A stretch of DNA of 64,000 bases. Source: Lutimaribacter degradans. GTDB taxonomy: Bacteria > Pseudomonadota > Alphaproteobacteria > Rhodobacterales > Rhodobacteraceae. The DNA lies in NCBI RefSeq assembly GCF_023703375.1, contig NZ_JAMQGO010000007.1:62001-126000 (forward strand). The letters run 5' to 3'. This document shows positions 46,291-55,927 of the stretch, piece by piece; the first letter of the stretch is position 1, and the number at the start of each line of letters is the position of its first letter. The position numbers and the translations under genes were made by a program. The notes under the pieces are model-generated. The model saw only the letters and a list, made by a program, of their open reading frames with translations. It was not told the DNA's origin and searched no databases.

Positions 46291-47286
46291 ATGCCTGACG
46301 CGGTTGATATGGTCGAACTCTGGCGCGGCCCGTTTCTTGAAAGCATGCATCGCGGCCACGCGGTGATCTGCGATGACACCGGCCAGATCGTGCAGGCATG
46401 GGGCAATCCGGAAGCGGTGGTTCTGCCGCGCTCGTCGTCGAAAATGATCCAGGCGCTGCCGCTGGTCACCAGCGGGGCTGCGGCGGCGCGTGGGCTGGGG
46501 TCACGCCAATTGGCGCTAGCCTGTGCGTCGCACAATGCCGCAGCGATTCACGTAGACGCGGTACGTGCCTGGCTGGATGATCTTGGCAAGACCGATGATG
46601 ACTTTCGCTGCGGCCCTCAGGAGCCGCGCGATATCGCCCTGCGCGACGCGCTGATCCGGGCGGGCGAAAGCCCTTGCCGGATTCACAACAACTGCTCGGG
46701 CAAACACGCCGGCTTTCTCACGCTGGCCGATCATCTGGGCGCGGGGCCCGATTACGTCGACCCCGATCACCCGGTTCAAAAGGCCGTCAAAGAGGCGCAT
46801 GAAGAAATCACCGGCGAACCCACGCCGGGTTTCGGCGTCGACGGATGTTCGGCGCCGAATTTCGCCACCACGCTGCACGGCATGGCGCGCGCCATGGCCC
46901 GCTTCGCCGCCGCGCGCGAAGGCACAAGCACGCAGGCCAGCGCAGCCGCCGCCCTGCGCGATGCAATGATCGCCCATCCCGAACTTGTCGCCGGCGAGGG
47001 CCGCGCCTGTACCGAACTCATGCGTGCCTGCGACGGGCGCGTGGCGCTGAAAACCGGGGCCGAGGCGTTCTTCATCGCCATCATCCCAGAGAAAAAGCTG
47101 GGCGTTGCACTCAAGATCACCGATGGCGGCACCCGCGCGGCAGAATGTGCCATCGGGGCGATCCTGATCCGGCTGGGGCTGCTTGACCCGGCCCACCCGG
47201 CCGCGCGGAGCTACGTGAACGCGCCCATCCGCAACTGGGACGGGTTGGAAACGGGGCGGATGCAGCCAACCGCGGCGTTGGCCTGA
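46291..47286 (+). CDS. L-asparaginase, Rhizobium etli (class 3) type
   Basis: The 331-residue protein matches the R. etli-type asparaginase, with the serine/lysine pair in PRSSSKMIQ, CASHN, the Cys in HNNCSGKHAGF and a second Cys in GCSAPNF. It hydrolyses asparagine to aspartate and ammonia in the cytosol. AAGGA is upstream of the ATG. It is convergent with serB and ends directly next to it. Confidence 0.92.
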   Translation: MPDAVDMVELWRGPFLESMHRGHAVICDDTGQIVQAWGNPEAVVLPRSSSKMIQALPLVTSGAAAARGLGSRQLALACASHNAAAIHVDAVRAWLDDLGKTDDDFRCGPQEPRDIALRDALIRAGESPCRIHNNCSGKHAGFLTLADHLGAGPDYVDPDHPVQKAVKEAHEEITGEPTPGFGVDGCSAPNFATTLHGMARAMARFAAAREGTSTQASAAAALRDAMIAHPELVAGEGRACTELMRACDGRVALKTGAEAFFIAIIPEKKLGVALKITDGGTRAAECAIGAILIRLGLLDPAHPAARSYVNAPIRNWDGLETGRMQPTAALA

Positions 47287-48156
47287 TCAGCCAACGAAAT
47301 CGGCCCGCGCGTAACCTTGCAGGAACAATAGCGCCGTCAGATCGGCGTGGTTCACACGCATGTCGCATTGCGCCGCGACCGAAGGCTTGGCGTGCAGCGC
47401 CACGCCCGCGCCGGCCAAGTGCAGCATACCAAGGTCGTTCGCCCCGTCGCCCACGGCGATCACATCATGCGGGGCCAACCCCAGCCGGGCGCTGATCTGC
47501 TCCAGTGCCTCGACCTTGGCCTCGCGCCCCAGTATCGGGCGGACCACCTCGCCGGTCAGGCGGCCATCCTCGATCAGCAGGGTGTTGGCACGGTTTTCAT
47601 CGAACCCCAGATGCGCAGCCACCTGCGCGGTAAAGGCCGTGAACCCGCCCGACACCAATGCCGCATGGGCACCGTTGGCCTTCATCGTCGCCAACAGCGT
47701 GGCGCCGCCGGGCATATAGGTGATGCGGGTGTTCAACACGTGATCGATCACGGCGGCATCCAGGCCGCGCAGCAGGGCGACCCGCTCGGTCAACGCGCCT
47801 TCGAAATCCAGCTCGCCATTCATGGCGCGCGCCGTGATATCCTTGACATGCGCACCCACCCCGGCCTCGTCGGCGAGCTCGTCGATGCATTCCTGCTCGA
47901 TCATGGTGCTGTCCATATCGGCCAGCAGCATTTTCTTGCGCCGCCCCTGGCTGGGCTGAATCACCAGGTCGGTGGCCAGATTCTGTACATCCTGCCAAAC
48001 CGCCCAGCGATTTTCAGGCATGTTGGCCAACGAGAATTCGGCCGCCTCGTCCGGCGACAACCACAGCGCGTCACCCCCGCCCCAGGCGTTGCGAAGGCTT
48101 TCGACCAATGCAGGGTCCAATGTGCCGGGCTTGGCGATCAGGGTGCAGGTGAACAT
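47287..48156 (-). CDS. serB: Phosphoserine phosphatase
   Basis: The 289-residue HAD enzyme has motif I LLADMDSTMIEQECIDELA, motif II LVSGGFTAFT and motif IV AVGDGANDLGML. An N-terminal extension of about 75 residues is typical of this SerB form. It makes serine from phosphoserine. It is divergent from serC, whose pathway it completes, with 228 bases between the starts. Confidence 0.95.
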   Translation of the reverse strand: MFTCTLIAKPGTLDPALVESLRNAWGGGDALWLSPDEAAEFSLANMPENRWAVWQDVQNLATDLVIQPSQGRRKKMLLADMDSTMIEQECIDELADEAGVGAHVKDITARAMNGELDFEGALTERVALLRGLDAAVIDHVLNTRITYMPGGATLLATMKANGAHAALVSGGFTAFTAQVAAHLGFDENRANTLLIEDGRLTGEVVRPILGREAKVEALEQISARLGLAPHDVIAVGDGANDLGMLHLAGAGVALHAKPSVAAQCDMRVNHADLTALLFLQGYARADFVG

Positions 48157-48329
48157 CGGGCGGGCCTTTCCATTCTGCGTTTCGCAGGCTCTATAGCGCC
48201 AAGCCGATAGGCTTCGCCAGCCCGACCGCGCGGTTTCCTATAGGAACGCAGATTGTCGCATTTCGCCCATGAAACGCCGGGCCTGCGTCATTTCTGCGCT
48301 TGCCATGAGAAGGCACCCTCCGTATTTCA

Positions 48330-48384
48330 GTCCGTGGGACACCCCTCCCCAACGAGGGGCGCTTATCTGGAAGGGTAGCACATC
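48330..48384 (+). ncRNA. serC leader RNA motif (cis-regulatory)
   Basis: The segment directly before serC contains gtgggacacc, a perfect 6-bp stem cccctc/gagggg (48342-48347 with 48354-48359), then cgcttatctggaagggtagc running into the start codon. This layout fits the serC motif described upstream of serC in alphaproteobacteria, a short leader whose ligand is not established. The Shine-Dalgarno GGAAGGG lies inside the conserved tail, so structure could control initiation. The assignment is from memory of the motif, not a covariance search. Confidence 0.65.
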
Positions 48385-49527
48385 ATGGCTATGACCAAAC
48401 CGGCAACGCGGCCGGCAAATCCGCGTTTTTCTTCTGGCCCCTGCGCCAAGATCCCCACATTTGAACTCGGCAAACTTTCAGACGCCGCCTTGGGCCGGTC
48501 GCACCGCGCCGCCGTGGGCAAGGACAAGCTGAAATCGGCGATCGAAGGCACGCGAGAGTTGCTGGGCATTCCGGCCGACTACAAGATCGGCATCGTGCCC
48601 GCATCCGATACCGGCGCGGTCGAAATGGCGATGTGGTCGCTTTTGGGCGAACGCAAGGCCACCATGGTCGCCTGGGAAAGCTTTGGCGCGGGCTGGGTGA
48701 CGGATGCCGTCAAGCAGTTGAAACTGGATGCCGAGGTTCTGACAGCCGACTACGGCGATATCGTCGACATGGGCGCGATCGATTACGACACCGACGTGGT
48801 ATTCACCTGGAACGGCACCACCAGCGGCGTGCGCGTGCCATCGGGCGACGTCATCCCGGCAGATCGCGCGGGCCTGACGATCTGCGACGCGACCAGCGCC
48901 GCCTTCGCCCAGGATCTGCCCTGGGACAAGCTGGATGTCACCACCTTCAGTTGGCAAAAGGTGCTGGGCGGCGAGGCGGCGCATGGCATGCTGATCCTGT
49001 CGCCCCGCGCGGTTGAACGGCTGGAAAGCTATACACCCCCCTGGCCCCTGCCCAAGATCTTTCGCCTGACCAAGGGCGGCAAGCTGATCGACGGTATTTT
49101 CCGCGGTGAAACGATCAACACGCCCAGCATGCTCGCGGTCGAGGATTATCTTGTCGCGCTTGATTGGGCGCGGTCGGTTGGTGGGCTCAAGGGCCTGATG
49201 GGCCGCGCCGATGCCAATGCGCAGGCGATCTGGGATTTCTGCGATTCGCGCGACTGGATCGACAACCTGGCCAACGACCCGGCCACGCGCTCGAACACCA
49301 GCGTCTGCCTGAAATTCACCGATGACCGCATCAAGGATGGACCCGCCTTTGCCAAGTCCGTGGCCAAGCGGCTTGAGTCCGAAGGTGTTGCGCTGGACGT
49401 GGGCGCCTATCGCGATGCACCGGCGGGCCTGCGCATCTGGTGCGGCGGAACGGTGGAAACGACCGACGTGGCCGCGATGCTCCCGTGGCTCGACTGGGCG
49501 TTCCACGCTGAAATCGACGCGCAATAA
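48385..49527 (+). CDS. serC: Phosphoserine transaminase
   Basis: The 380-residue protein has the SerC N-terminus RFSSGPCAK and the PLP Lys in [15 protein letters not shown]. It converts phosphohydroxypyruvate to phosphoserine. It is preceded by a leader RNA and followed 86 bases on by serA, giving the typical alphaproteobacterial serC-serA operon. Confidence 0.95.
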   Translation: MAMTKPATRPANPRFSSGPCAKIPTFELGKLSDAALGRSHRAAVGKDKLKSAIEGTRELLGIPADYKIGIVPASDTGAVEMAMWSLLGERKATMVAWESFGAGWVTDAVKQLKLDAEVLTADYGDIVDMGAIDYDTDVVFTWNGTTSGVRVPSGDVIPADRAGLTICDATSAAFAQDLPWDKLDVTTFSWQKVLGGEAAHGMLILSPRAVERLESYTPPWPLPKIFRLTKGGKLIDGIFRGETINTPSMLAVEDYLVALDWARSVGGLKGLMGRADANAQAIWDFCDSRDWIDNLANDPATRSNTSVCLKFTDDRIKDGPAFAKSVAKRLESEGVALDVGAYRDAPAGLRIWCGGTVETTDVAAMLPWLDWAFHAEIDAQ

Positions 49528-49613
49528 GAATACTGCTCATCAGGGCCGGTCATCGCCGCAAGGCGTGCAGCACTGACAAGCGTTCCCCTTAACAGATTCA
49601 AAGGACCAGACAC

Positions 49614-51209
49614 ATGGCTCCCAGAGTTCTCGTATCCGACAAACTGTCAGAAACCGCCGTTCAGATCTTTCGTGATCGTGGCATCGACGTGGATTTCATG
49701 CCCGAACTGGGCAAGGACAAGGAAAAACTGGCCGAGATCATCGGCGATTACGATGGTCTTGCCATCCGTTCGGCCACCAAGGTGACACCGACCCTTCTGG
49801 AGAAGGCAGACCGGCTCAAGGTGATCGGCCGCGCCGGTATCGGCACCGACAACGTCGACAAGGAAGCGGCCTCGAAAAAGGGCGTGATCGTGATGAACAC
49901 GCCCTTCGGCAACATGATCACCACCGCCGAACACGCGATTGCGATGATGTTCGCCGTGGCGCGCCAGATCCCCGAGGCCAGCGCCTCGACCCATGCGGGC
50001 AAATGGGAAAAGTCGCGCTTCATGGGGGTCGAACTGACCGGCAAGACACTGGGCGTGATCGGCGCGGGCAATATCGGCGGCATCGTCTGTGACCGTGCGC
50101 GCGGCCTGAAAATGAAGGTCGTGGCCTACGACCCCTACCTGGGCGAGGAAAAGGCCGAGAAGATGGGCGTTGAAAAGGTCGAGCTTGAAGACCTGCTCAA
50201 GCGTGCCGATTTCATCACGCTGCACGTGCCGCTGACCGATGACACCCGCAACATCCTTTCGGCAGAGAACCTGGCCAAGACCAAGAAGGGCGTGCGCATC
50301 ATCAACTGCGCCCGTGGCGGTCTTGTCGACGAACAGGCCCTGGCCGAGTTGCTGAAATCCGGCCACGTGGCCGGCGCGGGTTTCGACGTGTTCGCCGAGG
50401 AACCGGCGACCGAGAACCCGTTGTTCAACCTGCCCAACGTGGTCTGCACCCCGCATTTGGGCGCCGCCACGACGGAAGCGCAGGAAAACGTGGCCCTGCA
50501 AGTGGCCGAGCAGATGTCGAACTACCTGTTGGATGGTGCGGTGGAAAACGCTCTCAACATGCCGTCGATGACCGCCGAAGAGGCCAAGGTGATGGGCCCC
50601 TGGGTGCAGTTGGCCAGCCATCTGGGCGCCTTCATCGGCCAGATGACGGACGAGCCGATCAAGGCCATCAACATCCTTTATGATGGCGTCGTGGCCAGCA
50701 TGAATCTTGAGGCGCTGAACTGCTCGGTGGTGGCAGGCATCATGAAACGCGTCAATCCCGACGTGAACATGGTCAGCGCACCCGTGGTGGCCAAGGAGCG
50801 TGGTATCAAGATCAGCACGACAAACCAGGACAAGTCCGGCGCGTTTGAGGGGTACATCAAGGTGACCGTCGTCACCGAAAAGCGCGAACGCTCGGTTGCG
50901 GGCACCGTTTTTTCCGACGGCAAACCACGCTTTATCCAGATCAAGGGCATCAACATCGACGCCGAGGTGGGGGCGCACATGCTCTATACCACCAACGAGG
51001 ACGTGCCCGGCATTATCGGCGCGCTTGGCCGCACCATGGGCGAGAACGGCGTGAACATCGCAAACTTCACGCTGGGCCGGGCAGCCGCCGGCGGGGAAGC
51101 GATTGCGTTGCTCTATCTCGATGGCGAACCCTCCGCATCCGTTCTTGACGCGTTGCAGGAAACCGGGCTGTTCCGCCAGATCAAGCCGCTGGAATTCGAC
51201 GTGGTCTGA
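49614..51209 (+). CDS. serA: D-3-phosphoglycerate dehydrogenase
   Basis: The 531-residue long-form enzyme has the NAD-binding GVIGAGNIGGIVCDRA, the catalytic Arg in NCARGGLVDE and the Glu/His pair near CTPHLGAAT. It also has an intervening domain and a C-terminal ACT domain (LYTTNEDVPGIIGALG). The ACT domain suggests feedback by serine. It catalyses the first step of serine synthesis. A strong terminator follows. Confidence 0.96.
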   Translation: MAPRVLVSDKLSETAVQIFRDRGIDVDFMPELGKDKEKLAEIIGDYDGLAIRSATKVTPTLLEKADRLKVIGRAGIGTDNVDKEAASKKGVIVMNTPFGNMITTAEHAIAMMFAVARQIPEASASTHAGKWEKSRFMGVELTGKTLGVIGAGNIGGIVCDRARGLKMKVVAYDPYLGEEKAEKMGVEKVELEDLLKRADFITLHVPLTDDTRNILSAENLAKTKKGVRIINCARGGLVDEQALAELLKSGHVAGAGFDVFAEEPATENPLFNLPNVVCTPHLGAATTEAQENVALQVAEQMSNYLLDGAVENALNMPSMTAEEAKVMGPWVQLASHLGAFIGQMTDEPIKAINILYDGVVASMNLEALNCSVVAGIMKRVNPDVNMVSAPVVAKERGIKISTTNQDKSGAFEGYIKVTVVTEKRERSVAGTVFSDGKPRFIQIKGINIDAEVGAHMLYTTNEDVPGIIGALGRTMGENGVNIANFTLGRAAAGGEAIALLYLDGEPSASVLDALQETGLFRQIKPLEFDVV

Positions 51210-51234
51210 TCGCGGTACCTCGGGCATGCATGGC

Positions 51235-51268
51235 AGGGCGTCACCCCGCAGGGTGGCGCCCTTTCTTG
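51235..51268 (+). terminator. Intrinsic terminator of the serC-serA operon
   Basis: A 12-bp stem (agggcgtcaccc / gggtggcgccct, one G-U pair) with a CGCA loop is followed by TTCTTG. It lies 25 bases after the serA stop. Confidence 0.85.
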
Positions 51269-51367
51269 TGCACGGCACGCCCCGAACCCAACCACCACGA
51301 CGCCGGCCTTGGCGTTCGGCGCAATTGCCGCTTTCTCCTGCGTCGCGGTTGCGCTACCCCAAGGGGC

Positions 51368-52093
51368 ATGACGCGACCCATCTACGCCATCGGCGATATT
51401 CACGGCCAGCGCAGCATGCTGGAAGACACCCTTGCCCTGATCGAGGCGGATGGCGGCCCCGAGGCGCCGGTCGTCTTTCTGGGCGACTACATCGACCGCG
51501 GACCAGACAGCCGCGGTGTTCTGGACCTGCTCTCCTCGGGGCTGGCCGAGGGGCGGAACTGGACCTGTCTCAAAGGCAACCACGACCGGCTGATGGAATG
51601 GTACCTGAACACGCCGCCCGTGCATGACCCGTATCTGTTGGTGGGGTTCGACTGGATGCACGAACGCATCGGTGGGCGCGAAACCGCGGCCTCTTACGGC
51701 GTGACCGAAATCACGGGCCGGCGCATGTTCGACCTTGCAGACGAGCTGCGAGAAACCGTTCCCGACGCGCATCAGCGCTTCCTGCGGCATCTGCAATTGT
51801 CGCACAGGGCCGGCGGCCTGTTCTTTGCCCATGCCGGCATCCGCCCCGGCGTGCCACTGGATGCACAGACCGAAACCGACCTGCTGTGGATCAGGCAAGA
51901 GTTTCACGATGACCCGCGCGACCACGGCGCCCTGATCGTGCACGGGCACACGCCGGTGCAAAGCGCCGAGCATCACGGCAACCGCGTGAACCTTGACAGC
52001 GGCGCGGGCTACGGCCGCCCCATCACCGCCGCCGTATTCGAGGCAGGCAAGGTGTGGGAACTCGGTGCCCAAGGCCGCGTTGCGCTGGGGTAG
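51368..52093 (+). CDS. Metallophosphoesterase (serine/threonine phosphatase-like)
   Basis: The 241-residue protein has the PPP-family metal motifs GDIHGQ, GDYIDRGPDSRGV and GNHD, plus HAGIRPG and HGHTP. It probably acts as a phosphoprotein phosphatase or bis(5'-nucleosyl) tetraphosphatase. The start MTRPIYAIGDIHG fits the family. It lies past the serA terminator and so has its own promoter. Confidence 0.88.
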   Translation: MTRPIYAIGDIHGQRSMLEDTLALIEADGGPEAPVVFLGDYIDRGPDSRGVLDLLSSGLAEGRNWTCLKGNHDRLMEWYLNTPPVHDPYLLVGFDWMHERIGGRETAASYGVTEITGRRMFDLADELRETVPDAHQRFLRHLQLSHRAGGLFFAHAGIRPGVPLDAQTETDLLWIRQEFHDDPRDHGALIVHGHTPVQSAEHHGNRVNLDSGAGYGRPITAAVFEAGKVWELGAQGRVALG

Positions 52094-52161
52094 CAAGGCT
52101 ACACGAAGCGGGTTCACCCCTGCCCGCCATAGCCCGCTTGAAAGGTCGAAGGCATGGCACG

Positions 52162-53205
52162 TCAGGCCGCGTCGAAATCCAGCACCAGCTTGTCACTTGT
52201 CGGGCGCGTCTGGCAGGCCAGCGTGAACCCGGCCTCCAACTCCCACGGCTCAAGCGAATAGTTCACCGCCATCTCGGCGCTGCCATCCGTCACCTTGCAA
52301 CGGCAGGTGCAGCACATGCCCCCCTTGCAGGAATACGGCAACTCCAGCCCGACCCGCGCGGCGGCATCCAGAACAGTGTCATCCTCGGCGCTCACCGTGA
52401 ATTGGCGGCGTGTGCCATCCAGGATCACCTCGACGCTGGCGCCCGCCTCGGCTGCGGCCTGCGCCTGGGCCGACCGCGGCGCGCGCGGCGCCTCGCCATC
52501 CTGGTAGAACCGTTCAAAATGGATACGCTCACGCGGCACGCCCTGCCCTTCAAGCGTGGCGGTCACATCGTCGATCATGTCGCCCGGCCCGCACAGGAAA
52601 ACACCGTCGGCTCCGTCCAGGTCGATTGCGCCCGCACGGCCAAGTGCCGCGATCTTTTCACCCGTTATCCGCCCATTCAGCAGATCGACATCCTGCGGCT
52701 CGCGGCTGAGAACATGGATCAGCGTGAAACGGTCGACATACCTGTCTTTCAGTGCATCAAGCTGGTCGCGGAACATGATCGACTCGAAATTGCGGTTGCC
52801 ATAAACCAGCGTGACCCGCGCCCCGCGCGCCAGCGCTTCCCCGGCGATAGACACCATCGGCGTGATGCCAGACCCGGCAGCGATCAGCACTAGGTTATTC
52901 TCGCCATGGGTCACGAAACGCCCTTCCGGCGGCATAACGGCGATGCTGTCACCGGGCTTCAGATCCTGGCAGAAGGGCGAAAACAAACCACCCTCGACCT
53001 TCTTTACCCCCACGCAAAGCGGCTGGCCCGGCAGCGACGCGATGGAATAGGACCGCCGCGCATCTTCGCCCCTGACATCGGCGCGCAACGTCAGGTATTG
53101 GCCCGGCTTCCAGTCGAAACCGCCCTCGGGAGTTTCGAAGGTGATGGACACCGCGTCGGGCGTCTCGTGCCGCACATCGCGAATTGTCAGGTCATGGAAC
53201 ATCAT
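52162..53205 (-). CDS. paaE: Phenylacetyl-CoA epoxidase, reductase subunit PaaE
   Basis: The 347-residue protein has an FAD/NADPH reductase module (RRSYSIASLPG, AAGSGITPMVSIAGEAL) and a C-terminal plant-type [2Fe-2S] ferredoxin with CKGGMCCTCRC and a distal Cys (LACQT). It passes electrons from NADPH to the PaaA di-iron centre. It is the last gene of paaABCDE, 8 bases after paaD. Two adjacent ATGs (53205, 53202) are possible. Confidence 0.94.
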   Translation of the reverse strand: MMFHDLTIRDVRHETPDAVSITFETPEGGFDWKPGQYLTLRADVRGEDARRSYSIASLPGQPLCVGVKKVEGGLFSPFCQDLKPGDSIAVMPPEGRFVTHGENNLVLIAAGSGITPMVSIAGEALARGARVTLVYGNRNFESIMFRDQLDALKDRYVDRFTLIHVLSREPQDVDLLNGRITGEKIAALGRAGAIDLDGADGVFLCGPGDMIDDVTATLEGQGVPRERIHFERFYQDGEAPRAPRSAQAQAAAEAGASVEVILDGTRRQFTVSAEDDTVLDAAARVGLELPYSCKGGMCCTCRCKVTDGSAEMAVNYSLEPWELEAGFTLACQTRPTSDKLVLDFDAA

Positions 53206-53213
53206 CGTCCCCC

Positions 53214-53693
53214 TCAGATGCATTTGAAATAGTCGAATGGCTCAAGGCAGCTCAGGCAACGGTACTGCGCCTTGCACGCGGTCGAGCCGAATTCCGAAAG
53301 CCGCTCGGTCTCGCGGCTGCCACAACGCGGGCAGGTCACCTGCGCCGCACCGAAAAGCGTGGCCTTTCCGCCGCTTTCTTCCGGCGGGGCAATGCCGTAG
53401 GCGCGCAACTTTTCGCGCCCCGTATCGGTGATCCAGTCGGTCGTCCAGGGCGGGGTCAGCACCCGCTCGATCCGCGCATCGAACCCGGCATCGCGCAGCG
53501 CCGCCTCGATCGCCAGTTCAATGGCCAGCGTCGCCGGACAGCCGGAATACGTGGGCGTGACCCTTGCCACCGCCACGCCATCCTCCAGCCGTACATCCCG
53601 CAGGATGCCCAGCTCGGCCACGTTGACGCAAGGCACCTCGGGGTCGGGCACCGCCGCCGCGGCATCCCAGGCGCGGGCAGCGTCGCTCACCAC
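53214..53693 (-). CDS. paaD: Phenylacetyl-CoA epoxidase subunit PaaD (DUF59/FeS-assembly-like)
   Basis: The 159-residue protein has the MIP18/DUF59 N-terminal domain (VPDPEVPCVNVAELGIL, YSGCPA) and a C-terminal zinc-ribbon-like Cys set (CPRCGS, YRCLSCLEPF). It is thought to mature the FeS or di-iron centres of the complex. It starts with GTG, at 53693 or 53690, overlapping the paaC stop as GTGA. Confidence 0.93.
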   Translation of the reverse strand: MVSDAARAWDAAAAVPDPEVPCVNVAELGILRDVRLEDGVAVARVTPTYSGCPATLAIELAIEAALRDAGFDARIERVLTPPWTTDWITDTGREKLRAYGIAPPEESGGKATLFGAAQVTCPRCGSRETERLSEFGSTACKAQYRCLSCLEPFDYFKCI

Positions 53694-54436
53694 GTGGCCC
53701 CCGGATGGGCACGATGTAGCGATTGCATCTCGGCCAGCAGATGGCCCAGCCCCTCGCCATGCAGCCCCTTGCGCCCGCCGGTCTGCGGGTAGGGCACATC
53801 GGGCGCTTCCAGCATCGCCTCGGCGAAAACCTGGCCGATCACCTCGTCCCAGGCGTCGCGCATCTCGGCGCGCACCGGCAGCATGCCGGCGGCCTCGGCC
53901 TCGTGTGCGGCGGGTGAGCTTTCGAACAGCTCGTCAGTATATATATGCAGCGCCGCCACTGCGTCGCGCATCCGTGCGGCGCTTTCCTCGGTGCCGTCAC
54001 CAAGGCGGATCACCCACTCACCGGCGTGCCGAATGTGATAGGCCATTTCCTTTTCCGCCTTGCCGGCCACGCCGCGCACGGTTTCATCGCCGCTTGTTTC
54101 CAGTGTCTTCAGCCAGAACGGGCGCATGAAGGCCGCGAAATACAGGCTGCGCAGCATGGTATGGGCGAAATCCTCGTTCGGGCGTTCCACCAGCAGGCAG
54201 TTGCGATACTCCCGTTCGCCGCGAAGATAGGCCAGGTCGTCCTCGGACTGGCCCTTACCTTCCAGCTTGCCGGCATGGTCATAAAGCGTGCGGGCCGATC
54301 CGATCAGGTCCAGCGCCATGTTCGGCATGGCAAGGTCCTCTTCCAGCATCGGCGCGTGGCCGCACCATTCGCCGATCCGGTGCCCTAGCACCAGGTGGTC
54401 GTCGGCCAGTTCCAGAAGTGCCTCGTGGATCGACAT
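53687..54436 (-). CDS. paaC: Phenylacetyl-CoA epoxidase structural subunit PaaC
   Basis: The 249-residue ferritin-like protein has MALDLIGSARTLYDHAG and HIRHAGEWVIRLGDGTEES. It is the structural partner of PaaA and lacks a full di-iron site. The ATG at 54436 overlaps the paaB stop as TGATG; a GTG one codon upstream is less likely. Confidence 0.94.
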   Translation of the reverse strand: MSIHEALLELADDHLVLGHRIGEWCGHAPMLEEDLAMPNMALDLIGSARTLYDHAGKLEGKGQSEDDLAYLRGEREYRNCLLVERPNEDFAHTMLRSLYFAAFMRPFWLKTLETSGDETVRGVAGKAEKEMAYHIRHAGEWVIRLGDGTEESAARMRDAVAALHIYTDELFESSPAAHEAEAAGMLPVRAEMRDAWDEVIGQVFAEAMLEAPDVPYPQTGGRKGLHGEGLGHLLAEMQSLHRAHPGATW

Positions 54437-54717
54437 CACATATGCCCCACGTCTTCGGGGATTTCGTAGAATGTCGGGTGGCGATAAATCTTGTCGGCGG
54501 TCGGCTCGAAATTCTCACCGGCCTGGTCCGGGTCGCTGGCCACGATATCGGCCGAACGCACCACCCAGATCGAAGTCCCCTCGCCCCGCCGCGTATAGAC
54601 ATCGCGCGCGGCTTGCACCGCCATAACCTCGTCGGCGGCATGTATGCTGCCCACGTGCTTGTGGCTCAACCCGTTGCGCGGGCGGATGAACACTTCCCAA
54701 AGAGGTGTCGTTGTCAT
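54436..54717 (-). CDS. paaB: Phenylacetyl-CoA epoxidase subunit PaaB
   Basis: The 93-residue protein matches PaaB (PLWEVFIRPRNGLSHKHVGS, YTRRGEGTSIWVV). It bridges PaaAC dimers in the complex. It overlaps paaC by TGATG. A 120-base gap separates it from paaA and shows no gene. Confidence 0.95.
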   Translation of the reverse strand: MTTTPLWEVFIRPRNGLSHKHVGSIHAADEVMAVQAARDVYTRRGEGTSIWVVRSADIVASDPDQAGENFEPTADKIYRHPTFYEIPEDVGHM

Positions 54718-54837
54718 GGCCCTGATCCTTCATCTTTCTGAACAAGTTCCGGGGGTCGAGAGCGCACCCCGAAAATGCGGGACGGTAGGCGGGGCGATGT
54801 TGCCAAAGGCATCAAGCGTCGTCCCGGCCGGCCCGCG

Positions 54838-55821
54838 TTACTCTGCCGCCATCTTGCGCGTGCGGCGCTTTTCGGCATGTGCCAGCGCGGCCTCGCGCAC
54901 CCAGGCACCGTTGTCCCAGGCCACTTTGCGGTCCTTGACCCGGTCACGCGCCATTGGCCCGTGCCCCTTCACGACGCGCCAGAACTCGTCCCAGTCGATC
55001 GTGCCATGATCGAAACCACCCTTTTCCTCGTTCCACTTCAGGTCGGGATCGGGGATTTTCAGATCAAGGTATTCCGCCTGCGGCACGGTGGCATCAATGA
55101 ATTTCTGGCGCAGTTCGTCATTGGTGAAACGCTTGATCTTCCACGCCATCGACTGGTCACTGTGCTGGCTGTCGGCGTCATGCGGGCCGAACATCATGAT
55201 CGAAGGCCACCACCAACGGTTCAGCGCGTCCTGCGCCATAGCCTTTTGCTCGGGCGTGCCCTGCGCCAGCGTCATGACGATCTCGTAACCTTGGCGCTGG
55301 TGAAAGCTCTCTTCCTTGCAAACGCGGATCATCGCGCGCGCATAGGGCCCGAACGAGCAGCGGCACAGCGGAATCTGGTTCATGATCGCCGCACCATCGA
55401 CCAGCCAGCCGATGATGCCGATATCGGCCCATGTCAGCGTGGGATAGTTGAAGATGCTTGAATACTTGGCCTTGCCCGAGTGCAGTTCCTCGGTCATCTG
55501 CTCGCGGCTGACACCCAGGGTTTCGGCGGCCGAATACAGGTAAAGCCCATGCCCACCCTCGTCCTGCACCTTGGCCAGCAGCGCGGCCTTGCGGCGCAGG
55601 CTGGGCGCGCGGGTGATCCAGTTGCCCTCGGGCAGCATACCCACGATTTCCGAGTGGGCGTGCTGGCCAATCTGGCGCACCAGCGTGCGGCGATATCCCT
55701 CGGGCATCGGATCGTTCGGTTCGATCTTTTCCTCGGCGTCGACGCGCCGCTGGAAGGCTTCCAGAAACTCCGGTGTTTCCGCGGTGCGTCCGTCAGCACC
55801 GATCAGGCCCTGGCTGTACAT
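54838..55821 (-). CDS. paaA: Phenylacetyl-CoA epoxidase catalytic subunit PaaA
   Basis: The 327-residue ferritin-like di-iron oxygenase subunit shows helix motifs [20 protein letters not shown] and [14 protein letters not shown] with the metal-binding Glu/His. It epoxidises the aromatic ring of phenylacetyl-CoA. AGGAGG lies 6 bases before the ATG, a strong ribosome site fitting a highly expressed first gene. An inverted repeat covers its promoter. Confidence 0.96.
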   Translation of the reverse strand: MYSQGLIGADGRTAETPEFLEAFQRRVDAEEKIEPNDPMPEGYRRTLVRQIGQHAHSEIVGMLPEGNWITRAPSLRRKAALLAKVQDEGGHGLYLYSAAETLGVSREQMTEELHSGKAKYSSIFNYPTLTWADIGIIGWLVDGAAIMNQIPLCRCSFGPYARAMIRVCKEESFHQRQGYEIVMTLAQGTPEQKAMAQDALNRWWWPSIMMFGPHDADSQHSDQSMAWKIKRFTNDELRQKFIDATVPQAEYLDLKIPDPDLKWNEEKGGFDHGTIDWDEFWRVVKGHGPMARDRVKDRKVAWDNGAWVREAALAHAEKRRTRKMAAE

Positions 55822-55848
55822 GCGTGGCTCCTCCTGTCGCTTCACATG

Positions 55849-55890
55849 TTATAAGTTACAAAAACACTTTCTCAAAGAGTTTTTTGTAAC
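55849..55890 (-). promoter_or_regulatory. paaA promoter with overlapping inverted repeat (operator candidate)
   Basis: On the minus strand TTGAGA and TATAAC are separated by 16 bases and precede paaA by about 30 bases. A 10-bp inverted repeat GTTACAAAAA (55855-55864) / TTTTTGTAAC (55881-55890) straddles the -35 region and spacer. The geometry suits a dimeric repressor, such as a PaaR/TetR or PaaX regulator, binding in the absence of phenylacetyl-CoA. The same spacer is the upstream region of the divergent SDR gene. Confidence 0.5.
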
Positions 55891-55927
55891 ACTTGCCCCG
55901 GCCCGCCCTCTAACCCATTTATCACGC

